Position numbers and translations under genes: made by a program. This document shows, piece after piece, positions 1-8,424 of a stretch of DNA of 51,854 nucleotides. Below the pieces are notes generated by a model that made no database searches, had not been told where the DNA came from, and worked only from the letters and a program-made list of their open reading frames with translations. Every line of letters starts with the position of its first letter. Position 1 is the first letter of the stretch. Source of the DNA: Chitinophagaceae bacterium. Its GTDB lineage: Bacteria > Bacteroidota > Bacteroidia > Chitinophagales > Chitinophagaceae. The stretch lies in the NCBI GenBank assembly GCA_014379965.1, contig JACMKU010000140.1:1-51854 (forward strand), read 5' to 3'.

Positions 1-40
1 AATAGGTTTTTTTGTTATATTCTGATTTTTGGAATGTCGC

Positions 41-80
41 ACTTCCGGTCTTTTCGGACTTCCGGTCTTTTCCGACTTCC
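41..80. repeat. ACTTCCGGTCTTTTC direct repeats
   Basis: A 17-bp unit (ACTTCCGGTCTTTTCGG) occurs at 41-57 and again at 58-74, with a partial third copy. The core ACTTCCGGTC is shared with the inverted repeat between sod and the sigma factor gene. It lies just beyond the stop of the stress-protein gene. Confidence 0.6.
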
Positions 81-617
81 TTACACTTTGATTTTTCCTT
101 CAATCGAATCATCCATCGTCTTCCCGAGGGCGGCCCCAATCAGCATTTTGATGCCTGCCACTGCATTACCATGCTTGGTGTCCCAATAATAGCCTTCGTC
201 GGGTATTACTTCGATAACAGAAATTCTTGGATCATCCTTGCCTTCAGTGAACCACGTCTTGAGTATGGGCTCCCACAGCTTTTCGATCTTGTCTTTATCT
301 CTTGAGATGGAGGCGGTGCCCGTGATGTATATAAAATCTGAATGGGCTGATCCCTGGAAGAACAATTTGACGGAAGTGTCTGACGCAATTTCCTGGTTTT
401 TGTGACTATCGGTTGCGCTTAGAAACCAAAGATGTCCATCGTCATCGATTTCCTGTACGCTCATGGGTCGGACTCCGTGCGACGGACCACTGCCATCGGC
501 GGTGCAGAAAAAGCAACTCTTTGCTTTGTCGACAATGTCCTTTAATTTTTCAACCGCTTCGTCATTATTAAGATTTTCGCGGTTTTTTTCTTTTTGATTG
601 TTGTTGATGCTGTCCAT
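81..617 (-). CDS. Pyridoxamine 5'-phosphate oxidase-like FMN-binding general stress protein
   Basis: This 178-residue protein resembles the general stress branch of the pyridoxamine 5'-phosphate oxidase-like split-barrel family, which binds flavin (FMN or FAD); the physiological substrate is unknown. Visible family features are the early segment KSCFFCTADG, the strand HLWFLSATDSHK and the segment LFFQGSAHSDFIYITGTA, followed by a KLWEPILKTWF helix and WDTKHGNAVAG near the end. It is predicted cytoplasmic. The reading frame stays open further upstream to 716, but that extension is translated from a Gln/Arg-coding intergenic repeat, so the ATG at 617, giving MDSINNNQKEK, is preferred. It stands alone, with repeats on both sides. 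The family call is fairly secure; the role is inferred. Confidence 0.85.
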   Translation of the reverse strand: MDSINNNQKEKNRENLNNDEAVEKLKDIVDKAKSCFFCTADGSGPSHGVRPMSVQEIDDDGHLWFLSATDSHKNQEIASDTSVKLFFQGSAHSDFIYITGTASISRDKDKIEKLWEPILKTWFTEGKDDPRISVIEVIPDEGYYWDTKHGNAVAGIKMLIGAALGKTMDDSIEGKIKV

Positions 618-659
618 ATAAATAATTTGATAATGAAAGCGACAACAAACATGCCCGGG

Positions 660-820
660 TTTCACGCAAAGTCGCAAAGATTTCTCGCGAAGGCGCAAAG
701 TTTCGCAAAGACGCAAAGAATTTCTGACAAAGGTTAAAGCTTCGCATATTTATACAACATTCCATGATACTTACTTTGCGCCTTTGCGTGAAATTCTTTG
801 CGTCTTTGCGTGAAACCCTG
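660..820. repeat. Inverted TTTGCGT(C/G) octamer repeat
   Basis: The left arm (660-725) has GCAAAGACGCAAAG-type units and the right arm (770-818) the complement (CTTTGCGTGAAATTCTTTG, CGTCTTTGCGTGAAAC). The same TTTGCGTCTTTGCGTGAAAC core recurs at 2922-2967. The arms lie between the stress-protein and winged-helix-like genes. Confidence 0.7.
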
Positions 821-837
821 TTGCTTTTATTCCACAA

Positions 838-1089
838 TTAAATGAACGACTGATCCTCTATCGCATCCATCCCTTTCTGATTTATTTCAACGGTAAATCC
901 ATCCACCCCTTTTTTTGCGTATTTGGAAATGAAACGACCCTTATTTAGCTCCGTTAGAAGTGTATCCAGTTGCATCTTAGATAGACCGAGTTCCTTTCCC
1001 AACGTATGGAAACTCAATCTTGCGGGCTCGCCAGGGCCCGCGTTGCTGCTGATGAAGGAGAGGATGGCGAGTTTATTATTGTCGGACAT
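838..1089 (-). CDS. Small winged-helix-like protein of unknown function
   Basis: This 83-residue protein is not assigned to a named family. It begins MSDNNKLAILSF, and the middle segment (LSFHTLGKELGLSKMQLDTLL, about residues 25-45) reads like the helix-turn-helix of a winged-helix fold, followed by a likely wing (KGRFISKYAKKGVDGFTVEI). It may be a small DNA-binding protein. The stop lies about 220 bp from the start of the flavin-binding stress gene, and an octamer-repeat hairpin separates them, so the two are probably not co-transcribed. Upstream it faces the plus-strand antiporter gene across a heptamer-repeat spacer. The coding call rests on ordinary amino-acid composition and a clean ATG; the DNA-binding role is inference. 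Confidence 0.65.
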   Translation of the reverse strand: MSDNNKLAILSFISSNAGPGEPARLSFHTLGKELGLSKMQLDTLLTELNKGRFISKYAKKGVDGFTVEINQKGMDAIEDQSFI

Positions 1090-1124
1090 GGGTTGTATAA
1101 TTTATGCTTCACAAGGTAGGGAAT

Positions 1125-1217
1125 GGTTGGTTAAGTTGATTGGGTTGATTAAGTTGATTACGAAGGGGGCGTCGAACTATTCAGCCGAATCAACTAAATC
1201 AACTCAATCAACTAATT
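1125..1217. repeat. Inverted GTTGATT heptamer repeat
   Basis: The left arm (1125-1160) has GGTTAAG/TTGATTGG-type units and the right arm (1187-1217) the complement (AATCAACTAAATCAACTC). They could form a stem immediately upstream of the antiporter ATG at 1225. Confidence 0.65.
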
Positions 1218-1224
1218 TAGCTCC

Positions 1225-2838
1225 ATGCAACACCTCTTCATCGAGTTTGTATTCCTCATCATGATCATTCTCGCATTGGTCATGATTGCCAACAAACTCA
1301 GAATTGCGTACCCGATAGGACTGGTATTGGGAGGATTGATACTAAGTTTTACTTCCGTTTTTTCAAACATCTCCATCGACCCGGATCTCGTGTTTTTTAT
1401 TTTTCTGCCACCGCTTCTCTATGAGGCAGCCTGGCAGGTATCATGGAAGGAATTTTGGAGATGGAGACGAGTCATTACCAGCTTTGCGTTTCCCATAGTG
1501 ATCATCACTTCTTGTGTCATTGCATTTGTATCCACGGCTCTTATACCTGGGTTCACATTAGCGTTAGGGTTTTTATTGGGGGGCATCATATCGCCGCCCG
1601 ATGCCGTTTCCGCTACTACCATCATGCGGCAAACGAAGGCACCTAAGTCACTGGTCAGCATTATTGAAGGTGAGAGCTTGCTAAACGATGCCTCTTCCCT
1701 CATTGTTTTTCGATTCGCATTGGCGGCGGTGATTACGGGTCAGTTTAGTTTCGGGGAGGCAACACTCAGCTTTTTCCTGGTTATCATAATGGGTGCTCTT
1801 ATTGGGATATTTGTGGGATTTATTTTCTATGCGATCCATAGGTGGTTACCGACTACCCCCAGCATCGAAATTGTCTTGACGCTCGTTACTCCATATTGCA
1901 TGTACTATGCTGCTGAGCAATTTCATTTTTCAGGAGTGCTGGCAGTTGTATGCGGCGGACTCTTTTTGTCGAGTAAGAGACAAAGTATCCTTAACTATCG
2001 CAGTCGGATCGAAGGAGGAAATGTATGGACCAATTTCGTGTTTGTATTGAACGGTTTGATCTTTTTCCTGATTGGGCTTCAATTGCCTTCGATCGTGGAG
2101 CAGTTGGGCGATATAGGTTTTGGTACGGCAATTTGGTACGGATTGGCAATCACGTTAACGCTGATTGCCACACGGCTGATTTGCACATTGGGCGCTTCCC
2201 TTTTCACACGGATGATGAGTCGTTTTATCACGGTTGCTGATCCCAATCCGGGTTGGAAATCGCCATTAATTGTTGGCTGGGCGGGAATGCGAGGTGTGGT
2301 GTCGTTGGCAGCAGCGCTTTCGATACCGTTGATCGCAAGCCAGGGGCAGCCATTCCCATATCGCAACCTAATCCTTTTCATCACCTTTGTAGTCATCCTG
2401 ATTACGCTGATTGTTCAGGGGCTAACTTTGCCATGGGCAATCAGGAAAGTGAATTTGGAAGACAGGTTCGCCCCGATATCGGAGGAAAAGCAGGAGGTCA
2501 TCATTCAAAAGAAGATCGCCCTTTACTCGTTAGAGTATCTGGAAGAAAATCACATTGAAGATTTGCGTAGCAATCACCTTTTGGGTGTTTTACATCAACG
2601 ATTTAAGGTTGAGCAGAAATACCTTGAAGACGAACTGACAGAGGAGAATAGCTTTATCGAACAGCCCTTGAAAGCTTACCAGGGCATTTACCTGCAAGTA
2701 CTGGATCACCAGCGTGAATTGCTCAAGGCGATGAACCAGCATGCGGAATTCAATGAGGAGTTGATCAGGAAGTATTTGACAATAATAGATCTGGAAGAAT
2801 TCAAGATTCGGGAGAAGATGGTGGTTGAGGTTGGTTGA
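1225..2838 (+). CDS. CPA1-family Na+/H+ antiporter
   Basis: This 537-residue inner-membrane protein has about 12 hydrophobic segments over residues 5-405 and a charged cytoplasmic tail of about 130 residues. CPA1 signatures are visible: SPPDAVSATT, with the Asp of the ion-binding helix pair; EGESLLNDASSL, with the second conserved Asp; and GWAGMRGVVSLAAAL, with the conserved Arg. It should exchange Na+ (or K+) for protons in pH or salt homeostasis. The coupled cation cannot be read from sequence. The start is the ATG at 1225. The last codons (MVVEVG and the TGA stop) are made of GGTTGAG-type heptamers continuous with the repeat array after the gene, so the C-terminal end seems to have been set by that repeat. 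Confidence 0.9.
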   Translation: MQHLFIEFVFLIMIILALVMIANKLRIAYPIGLVLGGLILSFTSVFSNISIDPDLVFFIFLPPLLYEAAWQVSWKEFWRWRRVITSFAFPIVIITSCVIAFVSTALIPGFTLALGFLLGGIISPPDAVSATTIMRQTKAPKSLVSIIEGESLLNDASSLIVFRFALAAVITGQFSFGEATLSFFLVIIMGALIGIFVGFIFYAIHRWLPTTPSIEIVLTLVTPYCMYYAAEQFHFSGVLAVVCGGLFLSSKRQSILNYRSRIEGGNVWTNFVFVLNGLIFFLIGLQLPSIVEQLGDIGFGTAIWYGLAITLTLIATRLICTLGASLFTRMMSRFITVADPNPGWKSPLIVGWAGMRGVVSLAAALSIPLIASQGQPFPYRNLILFITFVVILITLIVQGLTLPWAIRKVNLEDRFAPISEEKQEVIIQKKIALYSLEYLEENHIEDLRSNHLLGVLHQRFKVEQKYLEDELTEENSFIEQPLKAYQGIYLQVLDHQRELLKAMNQHAEFNEELIRKYLTIIDLEEFKIREKMVVEVG

Positions 2839-2888
2839 GGTTAGTTGATTGGTTGATTAGTTGATTAGTTGATTGGTTGGTTTGGTTA
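2827..2888. repeat. GTTGATT heptamer array after and inside the antiporter 3' end
   Basis: Degenerate GGTTGAG/GTTGATT heptamers run from the last codons of the antiporter gene to about 2888. The units are the same as in the 1125-1217 array, so this unit family brackets the gene. Confidence 0.75.
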
Positions 2889-2921
2889 CTTAAGTTAATA
2901 AAAAAGCTTTTCCAACTTTTA

Positions 2922-2967
2922 GAAACTCTTTGCGGCTTTGCGAACCTTTGCGTCTTTGCGTGAAACC
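2922..2967. repeat. TTTGCGTC octamer repeat, copy near the GH51 stop
   Basis: CTCTTTGCGGCTTTGCGAAC and CTTTGCGTCTTTGCGTGAAA repeat the units of the 660-820 element, in one orientation only. The copy lies just before the stop of the GH51 gene, between convergent genes. Confidence 0.7.
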
Positions 2968-2980
2968 GGGAGAAACTATT

Positions 2981-5581
2981 TCAATGCCTTTGTTTCATTC
3001 TCAGAACAGTTAATGAGTATGGAGCTAATTGGAGAGTCGTTTTTTCTGTAAAAATTATTTCCGACATTATCGGAGACACTGTCTTGTCTGTGGGCTTTCC
3101 AACTAAAACCGTTCTTGAAGCACGAGATTCTGCGAGATCAATTCCGCTGAGGTCTATTGTCGTGTTTACTTCGACAGGTAGCATATTCACGAGTTTAACA
3201 AATACTTCATTTGTCTTCGTATGTCTCGTCACTGAATAGGCAATCCGTTTCCGGATATTTTCCTGGTTGTTATCAAGTGTGATCACCGCGGGTAGGTATA
3301 CGTTACCTGCGTTTTGCCCAAAGAGTTTTTGGATAAAATAACCGGTGGTAGGCTTCACCTCGGTATTGTTGAAGTAGATCAGGTCGGGGTTCCACTGAGT
3401 ACGACCCTCCTTTGCAATCAATGGCGCATAAGATGCCATACTTACCACATCTCCATTTCGTTCAAGCGAGGTTAGATATAAGGCTTCCGCCAATGAAGTT
3501 TCCCAGTTGGTCTTATTGCCTCCCGGAAGACTCGCGGCATATTCACCCAGGTAAACTTTGGATTTTGTGCGGTCGTACTTGTCATAAAAATCCTGGTTGT
3601 TGATAAACCAACCTGGTGATTGGTAATAATGTTCGTCAATCACCGCAACATTCAATTCCGCTGCTATTTTCCATCCTTCTTCATAATCGGTTCCTTCGAA
3701 AAAAGGTCCGGCGGTGCCAATGATTGTTATTTCGGGATGGGCTTTCCTTAAGGCTCTATAAATCATGTCGAAGCGCTCACGGAAGACTTCTGTTATCTGG
3801 TCCTCATTGCCTATGCCGATATATTTCAAGTTGAAGGGCTTGGGATGGCCAGCATCCGCTCGCTTTTTTCCCCAAGTTGTCTTTACACTTCCATTTGCGT
3901 ATTCTACAAGGTCGATGATGTCCTGTATATACCTTCCCATCTCAATCATAGGTATTCCTCCCTGCTGACCGCCACCACCCGTTCCTGAATTCTGGCAGGG
4001 AACACCCGCGGCGATAACGGGCACTGGTTCTGCGCCTATGTCTTCACAAAATTGGAAGTACTCGAAATAACCGAGGCCCATGCTTTGATGATAGTTCCAT
4101 ATGTTTCGATCGGGTTTACGAGATTCCAACGGTCCAATAGAATTCTTCCACTTGTAAATATTGTCAATGCCATCGCCGTGTGCAACGCATCCGCCGGGAA
4201 ATCGAACGAAGCGGGGATTTATTTCGGCAATAGTCTGTGCAAGATCAGCACGCAGCCCATTTCTACGGTTTTTATAGGTATTCCGGGGAAAAAGGGAGAC
4301 CATGTCGAAAGCGATACTTCCAGCAGTCAGCGGCTGCAATTCAAGCCGGGCATCTGTTGCGTCAGCTGTGGGGATGAAAACCATCTCGATGTTCTTCCAT
4401 GAGGACGAAAGGTTATTGACTCTCGCGGTAGCGAGTACACCCGCTTTGTTACTGACGAGCCTGAGTTCGAGTGTGCCCTTCGAACCTTTTAGTTGCCTGA
4501 CAAAGGCTGAGAAATCGTAGGCCTCGGATTTTTTCACGGCTATGCCGTCGAATCCGCTATTGACGAGTGAAATACCAGATTGTTTTACTTCCAACACTGC
4601 ATAGTGAGGATTGTTTGGATGCACGGGTGAAAGTGAATCGATCGTAAATGCGGTGCTGTCGCCTTTTGTCGACCATGCATGTTTACTGTTCCAGTTCCTA
4701 TCTCTATTTGATTTATCACGGGGATGATATTCAAAGCCACGGTTCTGAATTAATTCTGCATATAATCCGCCATCGGCGGCGTAATTAATATCCTCGAAGA
4801 ATATGCCCATGAGCATGTCGCTTATAGGCTTTGACTGCCCGGGGTGCAGGAGAATGGTCGCGTTGACTGCTTTTAGTCCAACAAATCGAATCGAGTCTTC
4901 CCTGGTGGTTTCGCTATTCTGTCTACTTTTGAATTGGTTCAATTCATATGCCTTTACCAGTTTATCGACGACGGTCCAGGCCACCCGATGAAGTTGCCCT
5001 TTTACTTTCTCATTTTCAAGCTGAATCGTCACACTTTGATTCAAGTAACGAGATGCCGTCACAGCCAAATTTGCTGGATATGTTTTAAAGTCCCGTGTGG
5101 ATGCGTGGTAGAATTGACCTAATACATCAGCGTATATGACGGCATATGTGTCGGTGGCTTTTTCATACGCAACCATTGGACTAATTACATTCTTGCCGGA
5201 GGTTACATAAGGATAGCTTTGGGGTCCCCAGTTAATGAGGTCTTTGGAACTAGAGTGCCCAAACTGCGGAGTGTAGTCGTTGAGTGCCCATACGCATTGC
5301 CATTCACCGTTGCGTCCCTGGATGAGGTAGGGTGTGATCATTTTCTTTTCCGATCCCCAGCGGCCGTAGTCGCTTTTGACATAGGCGTAGCCATTGCCGA
5401 TGGAATTCCAGGTAACGTTGTCGAGGCTCCACGCGAAGCGAAGGCCGTTAGTTCCGTAGGAGAAGAGGTAGACTGAGTCGGGTTCGTCGTTGATTTCTCC
5501 TTCGTGTTTGCCTGCAGCACTCGCTGGGATAGAGAAAGCTAATATCAATATAGATAAGAGTCGGAGCGGCCGCAACGTCAT
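2981..5581 (-). CDS. Secreted GH51 alpha-L-arabinofuranosidase with N-terminal GH43-like propeller segment
   Basis: The 866-residue product starts with a signal peptide (LLSILILAFSIPASA). Residues 30-215 look like part of a GH43-type propeller (FSYGTNGLRFAWSLDNVTW, SSSKDLINWG, FYHASTRDFK). From about residue 236 it is a GH51 alpha-L-arabinofuranosidase: the family entry motif GIFFEDINYAADGGLY, RFPGGCVAHGDG, the acid/base Glu593 in GIGNEDQ and the nucleophile Glu680 in YLGEYAA, then a C-terminal beta-sandwich. It would release arabinose from arabinoxylan, arabinan or similar polymers in the periplasm or outside the cell. The N-terminal part is too short for a complete five-bladed GH43 and may be a binding module. 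The DJ-1/AraC regulator gene lies 100 bp upstream on the same strand. The GH51 call is strong. Confidence 0.9.
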   Translation of the reverse strand: MTLRPLRLLSILILAFSIPASAAGKHEGEINDEPDSVYLFSYGTNGLRFAWSLDNVTWNSIGNGYAYVKSDYGRWGSEKKMITPYLIQGRNGEWQCVWALNDYTPQFGHSSSKDLINWGPQSYPYVTSGKNVISPMVAYEKATDTYAVIYADVLGQFYHASTRDFKTYPANLAVTASRYLNQSVTIQLENEKVKGQLHRVAWTVVDKLVKAYELNQFKSRQNSETTREDSIRFVGLKAVNATILLHPGQSKPISDMLMGIFFEDINYAADGGLYAELIQNRGFEYHPRDKSNRDRNWNSKHAWSTKGDSTAFTIDSLSPVHPNNPHYAVLEVKQSGISLVNSGFDGIAVKKSEAYDFSAFVRQLKGSKGTLELRLVSNKAGVLATARVNNLSSSWKNIEMVFIPTADATDARLELQPLTAGSIAFDMVSLFPRNTYKNRRNGLRADLAQTIAEINPRFVRFPGGCVAHGDGIDNIYKWKNSIGPLESRKPDRNIWNYHQSMGLGYFEYFQFCEDIGAEPVPVIAAGVPCQNSGTGGGGQQGGIPMIEMGRYIQDIIDLVEYANGSVKTTWGKKRADAGHPKPFNLKYIGIGNEDQITEVFRERFDMIYRALRKAHPEITIIGTAGPFFEGTDYEEGWKIAAELNVAVIDEHYYQSPGWFINNQDFYDKYDRTKSKVYLGEYAASLPGGNKTNWETSLAEALYLTSLERNGDVVSMASYAPLIAKEGRTQWNPDLIYFNNTEVKPTTGYFIQKLFGQNAGNVYLPAVITLDNNQENIRKRIAYSVTRHTKTNEVFVKLVNMLPVEVNTTIDLSGIDLAESRASRTVLVGKPTDKTVSPIMSEIIFTEKTTLQLAPYSLTVLRMKQRH

Positions 5582-5610
5582 GAAGAGAATTATTCAGGTT
5601 TTAAATGTAT

Positions 5611-5639
5611 CAAATTAAGAGAAAAACTGCCTTTTACAA
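5611..5639 (-). promoter_or_regulatory. Possible Bacteroidota promoter for the GH51 gene
   Basis: On the minus strand a TTG at 5639-5637 is followed after 18 nt by TTAATTTG at 5618-5611. This matches TAnnTTTG in seven of eight positions, with spacing in the known range. It would start transcription about 25 nt before the GH51 ATG, separating this gene from the AraC-type gene upstream. Confidence 0.35.
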
Positions 5640-5681
5640 TCATGTACCTTCCTGCCCTTTCATATGTTGCGGGTTACAAGT

Positions 5682-6596
5682 CTATTTCTTCAGAATTCTC
5701 TGCAACTGCCTGGCCGTCTTAAAGCCGCACCGCGACGCAATGTACTCGATCGTGTATTCTGGATTATTGAGCATTGTCTTGGCATACTCTAATCTCAAAA
5801 GGGTGAGGTATTCCAGGATTGTAGATCCGGTCTTCTCCTTAAAAATCCGGCTTAAGTTACGAGCACTCATATTGACCAGCGATGCAAGCGTTTCTATATC
5901 GTTGTCTTTTGAAAGATTATCAATTAAGTAATCCTGCACCTCGTGAACCTGGGGATTGATATGATTTCTATAGTCCAGGTAAATGCTTTGCTGTGTATGT
6001 TTACCGCTTCTCCTGTGATAGACGACTAGTCCTCTTGCAACTTTGTGAGTAAATAGCGGACCTTTCAGGTCTTCAAGGATTGCGAGCGACAGATCGATTC
6101 CTGCGCTGATTCCCGCGCTTGTATAAACGTTATTACTTTTTTTAAAGAGAATATCGGAGATTACCCTTGCCGTTGGGAATCGGGACTGCAGTTCTTTAAT
6201 CCTCCTCCAATGGGTAGTGCATTCTGTGTCCTTTAGCAGGCCCGCCTCCCCCAATGCAAAAGCGCCATTGCAAATGGAGCAAATTGTAACCTTATTTTCT
6301 GCGCAGCCCCTTAGCCATCCAAAAAATTCTCTTTCAGCCCTGAAGCTGAAGCTATCTACATAGGAAAAATCCATTCCCGGCATAAAAACATAATCGCCTT
6401 CCTTTAATGATGCCTCCTTGTAATTCGCCACTCTCCCGAGAGCAAGCCCCGAAGTGCTAACGATATCCTGTTGATATGAGTAAAATTCCAATTCGACCTC
6501 GAATCCATAGAATTTGGCCTCAGTAAATACCTGGACCGGGCCGGCCAGGTCCAGTATTTCAACTGAAGGTGGAATAATGAAGGCCATCTTCTTCAT
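5682..6596 (-). CDS. GlxA-type transcriptional regulator (DJ-1/PfpI domain plus AraC HTH)
   Basis: This 304-residue cytoplasmic regulator has an N-terminal DJ-1/PfpI (class I glutamine amidotransferase-like) domain at about residues 1-185 and an AraC double helix-turn-helix at about 210-304. The nucleophile-elbow motif SICNGAFALGEAG keeps its cysteine (Cys109), which is lost in some regulators of this type. The AraC part shows LASLVNMSARNLSRIFKEK and IEYIASRCGFKTARQLQR. It sits 100 bp upstream of the GH51 gene on the same strand, which makes that gene a candidate target, but relatives often control amino-acid or choline-type catabolism, so the link is only positional. Upstream lies an AT-rich near-palindrome (about 6610-6627). 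The family call is strong; the target is unknown. Confidence 0.88.
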   Translation of the reverse strand: MKKMAFIIPPSVEILDLAGPVQVFTEAKFYGFEVELEFYSYQQDIVSTSGLALGRVANYKEASLKEGDYVFMPGMDFSYVDSFSFRAEREFFGWLRGCAENKVTICSICNGAFALGEAGLLKDTECTTHWRRIKELQSRFPTARVISDILFKKSNNVYTSAGISAGIDLSLAILEDLKGPLFTHKVARGLVVYHRRSGKHTQQSIYLDYRNHINPQVHEVQDYLIDNLSKDNDIETLASLVNMSARNLSRIFKEKTGSTILEYLTLLRLEYAKTMLNNPEYTIEYIASRCGFKTARQLQRILKK

Positions 6597-6722
6597 GATG
6601 CTAGATTCTTAAAATTAATTTTGAGATAGAATGTATGAACTACTCGACAAATAATAGCATGCTGCATTGTTCTTCAACGGGTGGAATGGTCTGCTCCATT
6701 TTCCAATGGGTTTCGATTCTTC

Positions 6723-7094
6723 TCAGGTGCTGCGAAATCTCTCAAGGATCCGCTGCAAGTCCTCCGGTATTTCCATCTTTCGCAAAGGCGGCACATTGGC
6801 ACCTCCCGTATTTCCCGTCGGGATTGCTCCAACGAATGACTTGACTCCGCCAACGAGCAACCTCGGCAGTTGACCTATAATTTCGCGCCGGTTTTTTATT
6901 CTTATTCCGAATTTCAGCATTAGCCAATGCACATGGGTATGTTCCGTAAACCATGCCTGGCCAAGAATATGCGCTCTTTCGAGATGCCTCCAGGCCGCTG
7001 GCAAGTTTGAGATAGACAGTTCTCTATTATAACTCTCAAGTTCGAGCTGGTAGTAGTTTCTAAGGCCGCGAGGCATTGCTAAGTTTAATTTCAT
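6723..7094 (-). CDS. DUF3703 family protein
   Basis: This 123-residue protein shows what I recall of the DUF3703 pattern: an AAWRHLERAHILGQAW helix, HTHVHWLMLKFGIRIKNRREIIGQLPRLL, then PTGNTGGANVPPLRKMEIPEDLQRIL. The His and Glu residues in the first two helices are spaced in a way that could bind a metal. The frame is open to a TTG at 7100, but the ATG at 7094 is a better start and lies 10 nt after the stop of the preceding membrane-protein gene, so the two are probably co-transcribed. The function is unknown. I have an unverified recollection of DUF3703 genes near heavy-metal resistance genes, which would suit the cysteine-rich peptide gene about 1.3 kb upstream. Confidence 0.8.
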   Translation of the reverse strand: MKLNLAMPRGLRNYYQLELESYNRELSISNLPAAWRHLERAHILGQAWFTEHTHVHWLMLKFGIRIKNRREIIGQLPRLLVGGVKSFVGAIPTGNTGGANVPPLRKMEIPEDLQRILERFRST

Positions 7095-7104
7095 GCTCAA
7101 TGTT

Positions 7105-7527
7105 TTAACGATTGACTATCTCATTCTTGTCGCGATTTCGAACAATCGCAGTCCGCGATTTCAAAAGTAATAGATAGACCGCAATTGTAAAATCGAGAGT
7201 CATGCAAAACCAATCATAATTTGACGGTACTAAATGAGAACTCTCGAAATAGTTGTAAAGTAAGTCCCATATACCATGAAGGAAGTAGCCAAAGGCCAAA
7301 AAGTGCAGGCCCTTCCTGAGCCCATACAACGCAACAAACAGGAAGAACAGCGCCTGTACCGAGTTTATGATCAAGTCCTCTGTAACAGACCATGTAAAAC
7401 CGACATAGATAAACCCTATTCCTGAGAGTATGAGGCTGTAGATTGCGGCCAGGTCTGATCGCCTAAACATGGCAACGACAGCAACAATAAGCAGGCCTGA
7501 GAAAACGCCGATAATCACTGGTGTCAC
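7105..7527 (-). CDS. Small integral membrane protein, DUF6010-like
   Basis: This 140-residue protein has about five hydrophobic segments (residues 3-20, 27-45, 53-70, 75-90 and 110-122). The segment LRKGLHFLAFGYFLHGIWDLLYNY, with its His and Asp inside a membrane helix and a later FCMTLDFTIAVYLLL, resembles proteins now grouped as DUF6010. No catalytic or transport motif is evident. The start is a GTG at 7527; no in-frame ATG fits before the first membrane segment. The stop lies 10 nt before the ATG of the DUF3703 gene, which suggests a two-gene operon. The coding call is secure. The DUF6010 label is from memory and moderate. Confidence 0.72.
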   Translation of the reverse strand: MTPVIIGVFSGLLIVAVVAMFRRSDLAAIYSLILSGIGFIYVGFTWSVTEDLIINSVQALFFLFVALYGLRKGLHFLAFGYFLHGIWDLLYNYFESSHLVPSNYDWFCMTLDFTIAVYLLLLKSRTAIVRNRDKNEIVNR

Positions 7528-7672
7528 GATCTGAAATTTATTGGTTATAAATTAAGGAATTAGTGATGTAATTGCGCTATATATTGGATTTATTGAAAAC
7601 TTTCTTTTCAAAAGTTCCAGCCAGTTTAGATCTAAATTCCTCCTCCATTTCATTGTAAGATATTGTTTCAGG

Positions 7673-7915
7673 CTAGTAGGATCTGAATCCAGGTTTGGCC
7701 AGCCCTATTGATGTTTCATTTCCATAGATGGAGTCGGCTGAGATACGAAAAGGTGATCCGGACACCATGATGGGCTTTTCCACGTCCTCCTTCATGGAAT
7801 TTTCGATCTTACTTTTTTGTGATTCGGCGAAGCCATGATTCATTTCGAGAATCACGTATGCCTGAAATAAAGCGAACACGCCAAAAACCTGTGCTGCGAA
7901 AGCGAACTTTTTCAT
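7673..7915 (-). CDS. Small exported or membrane-anchored protein, unknown
   Basis: This 80-residue protein has a basic start (MKKFAF) and one hydrophobic segment up to about residue 24 (AAQVFGVFALFQAYVILEM), so it is either exported or anchored with its C-terminal part outside the cytoplasm. The remainder is polar (SQKSKIENSMKEDVEKP, then SGSPFRISADSIYGN) and ends in FRSY. I recognise no family. Its leader, with AATTAAAATG at the start, resembles that of the next gene upstream (8007-8354), and both have the same orientation and size class. The two are probably part of one transcript downstream of the cysteine-rich peptide gene. Function unknown. Confidence 0.55.
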   Translation of the reverse strand: MKKFAFAAQVFGVFALFQAYVILEMNHGFAESQKSKIENSMKEDVEKPIMVSGSPFRISADSIYGNETSIGLAKPGFRSY

Positions 7916-8006
7916 TTTAATTATTTGTTGTTTTTTAATGATTCAAAATTATGTTGCCTTTTTAGTCCTGGAAAGACAGTATGCTGTCAAATACGGACAG
8001 TCATTA

Positions 8007-8354
8007 TTAGGTGTCAGTTTTGAAGAAAGTTTTTTTGAATGCAAAATGATAGACTACGCCTGACCCGACACTGACTGGATATGCATTTATGAATGCCCAG
8101 CCATCTCTACCCATGAAATTGAGTGCATCAATTACTGAGTTAAACTTCTTCAATTTTCCGTCATAGGTCTTTAGCCTGTTATCCCTCCAAATGCTTCTTT
8201 CTTCGCCAAAATCTATATCAATTGTCACTCTATTACTGAGAAGTCGAGGGGTTGCGATTATTTGGCAATACTGCTCGATTTTGGTAGTATCAGTTTGAGC
8301 ATTTATTGCCGGGGAAATATAGAGGACTAAGAGAATGATAAATATCTTTTTCAT
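8007..8354 (-). CDS. Small secreted protein, unknown
   Basis: This 115-residue protein has a clear signal peptide (MKKIFIILLVLYISPAINAQ) with likely cleavage near Ala19. The mature part (about 95 residues) has conserved-looking features I associate with small exported Bacteroidota proteins: YCQIIATPRLLSNRVTIDID, DNRLKTYDGKLKKFNSVIDALNFMGRDGW and VYHFAFKK. The NSVIDALNFMGRDGWAF stretch is reminiscent of DUF4177-like folds, but I cannot confirm this. It would act in the periplasm or at the surface. It lies 70 nt downstream of the cysteine-rich peptide gene, with a perfect 11-bp hairpin between them. Function unknown. Confidence 0.68.
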   Translation of the reverse strand: MKKIFIILLVLYISPAINAQTDTTKIEQYCQIIATPRLLSNRVTIDIDFGEERSIWRDNRLKTYDGKLKKFNSVIDALNFMGRDGWAFINAYPVSVGSGVVYHFAFKKTFFKTDT

Positions 8355-8377
8355 ATTTTAATTATTTAGGAGTTTAA

Positions 8378-8404
8378 TAAGCCACTCACTGGCTGAGTGG
8401 CTTA
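8378..8404 (-). terminator. Hairpin between the cysteine-rich peptide gene and the next gene
   Basis: A perfect 11-bp inverted repeat (TAAGCCACTCA and its complement) closes a 5-nt loop, 20 nt after the stop of the metallothionein-like gene. The following T-run on the minus strand is weak (TTATTAAA), so it may act as a partial terminator or RNA-stabilising stem rather than a full stop. Confidence 0.55.
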
Positions 8405-8424
8405 CGGGATGAACAATGTTATGA

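Noticed and set aside
568..837. 89-residue frame over the octamer repeat
   Set aside because: Most of it is translated from the repeat arms; its Arg- and Phe-rich composition is an artefact.
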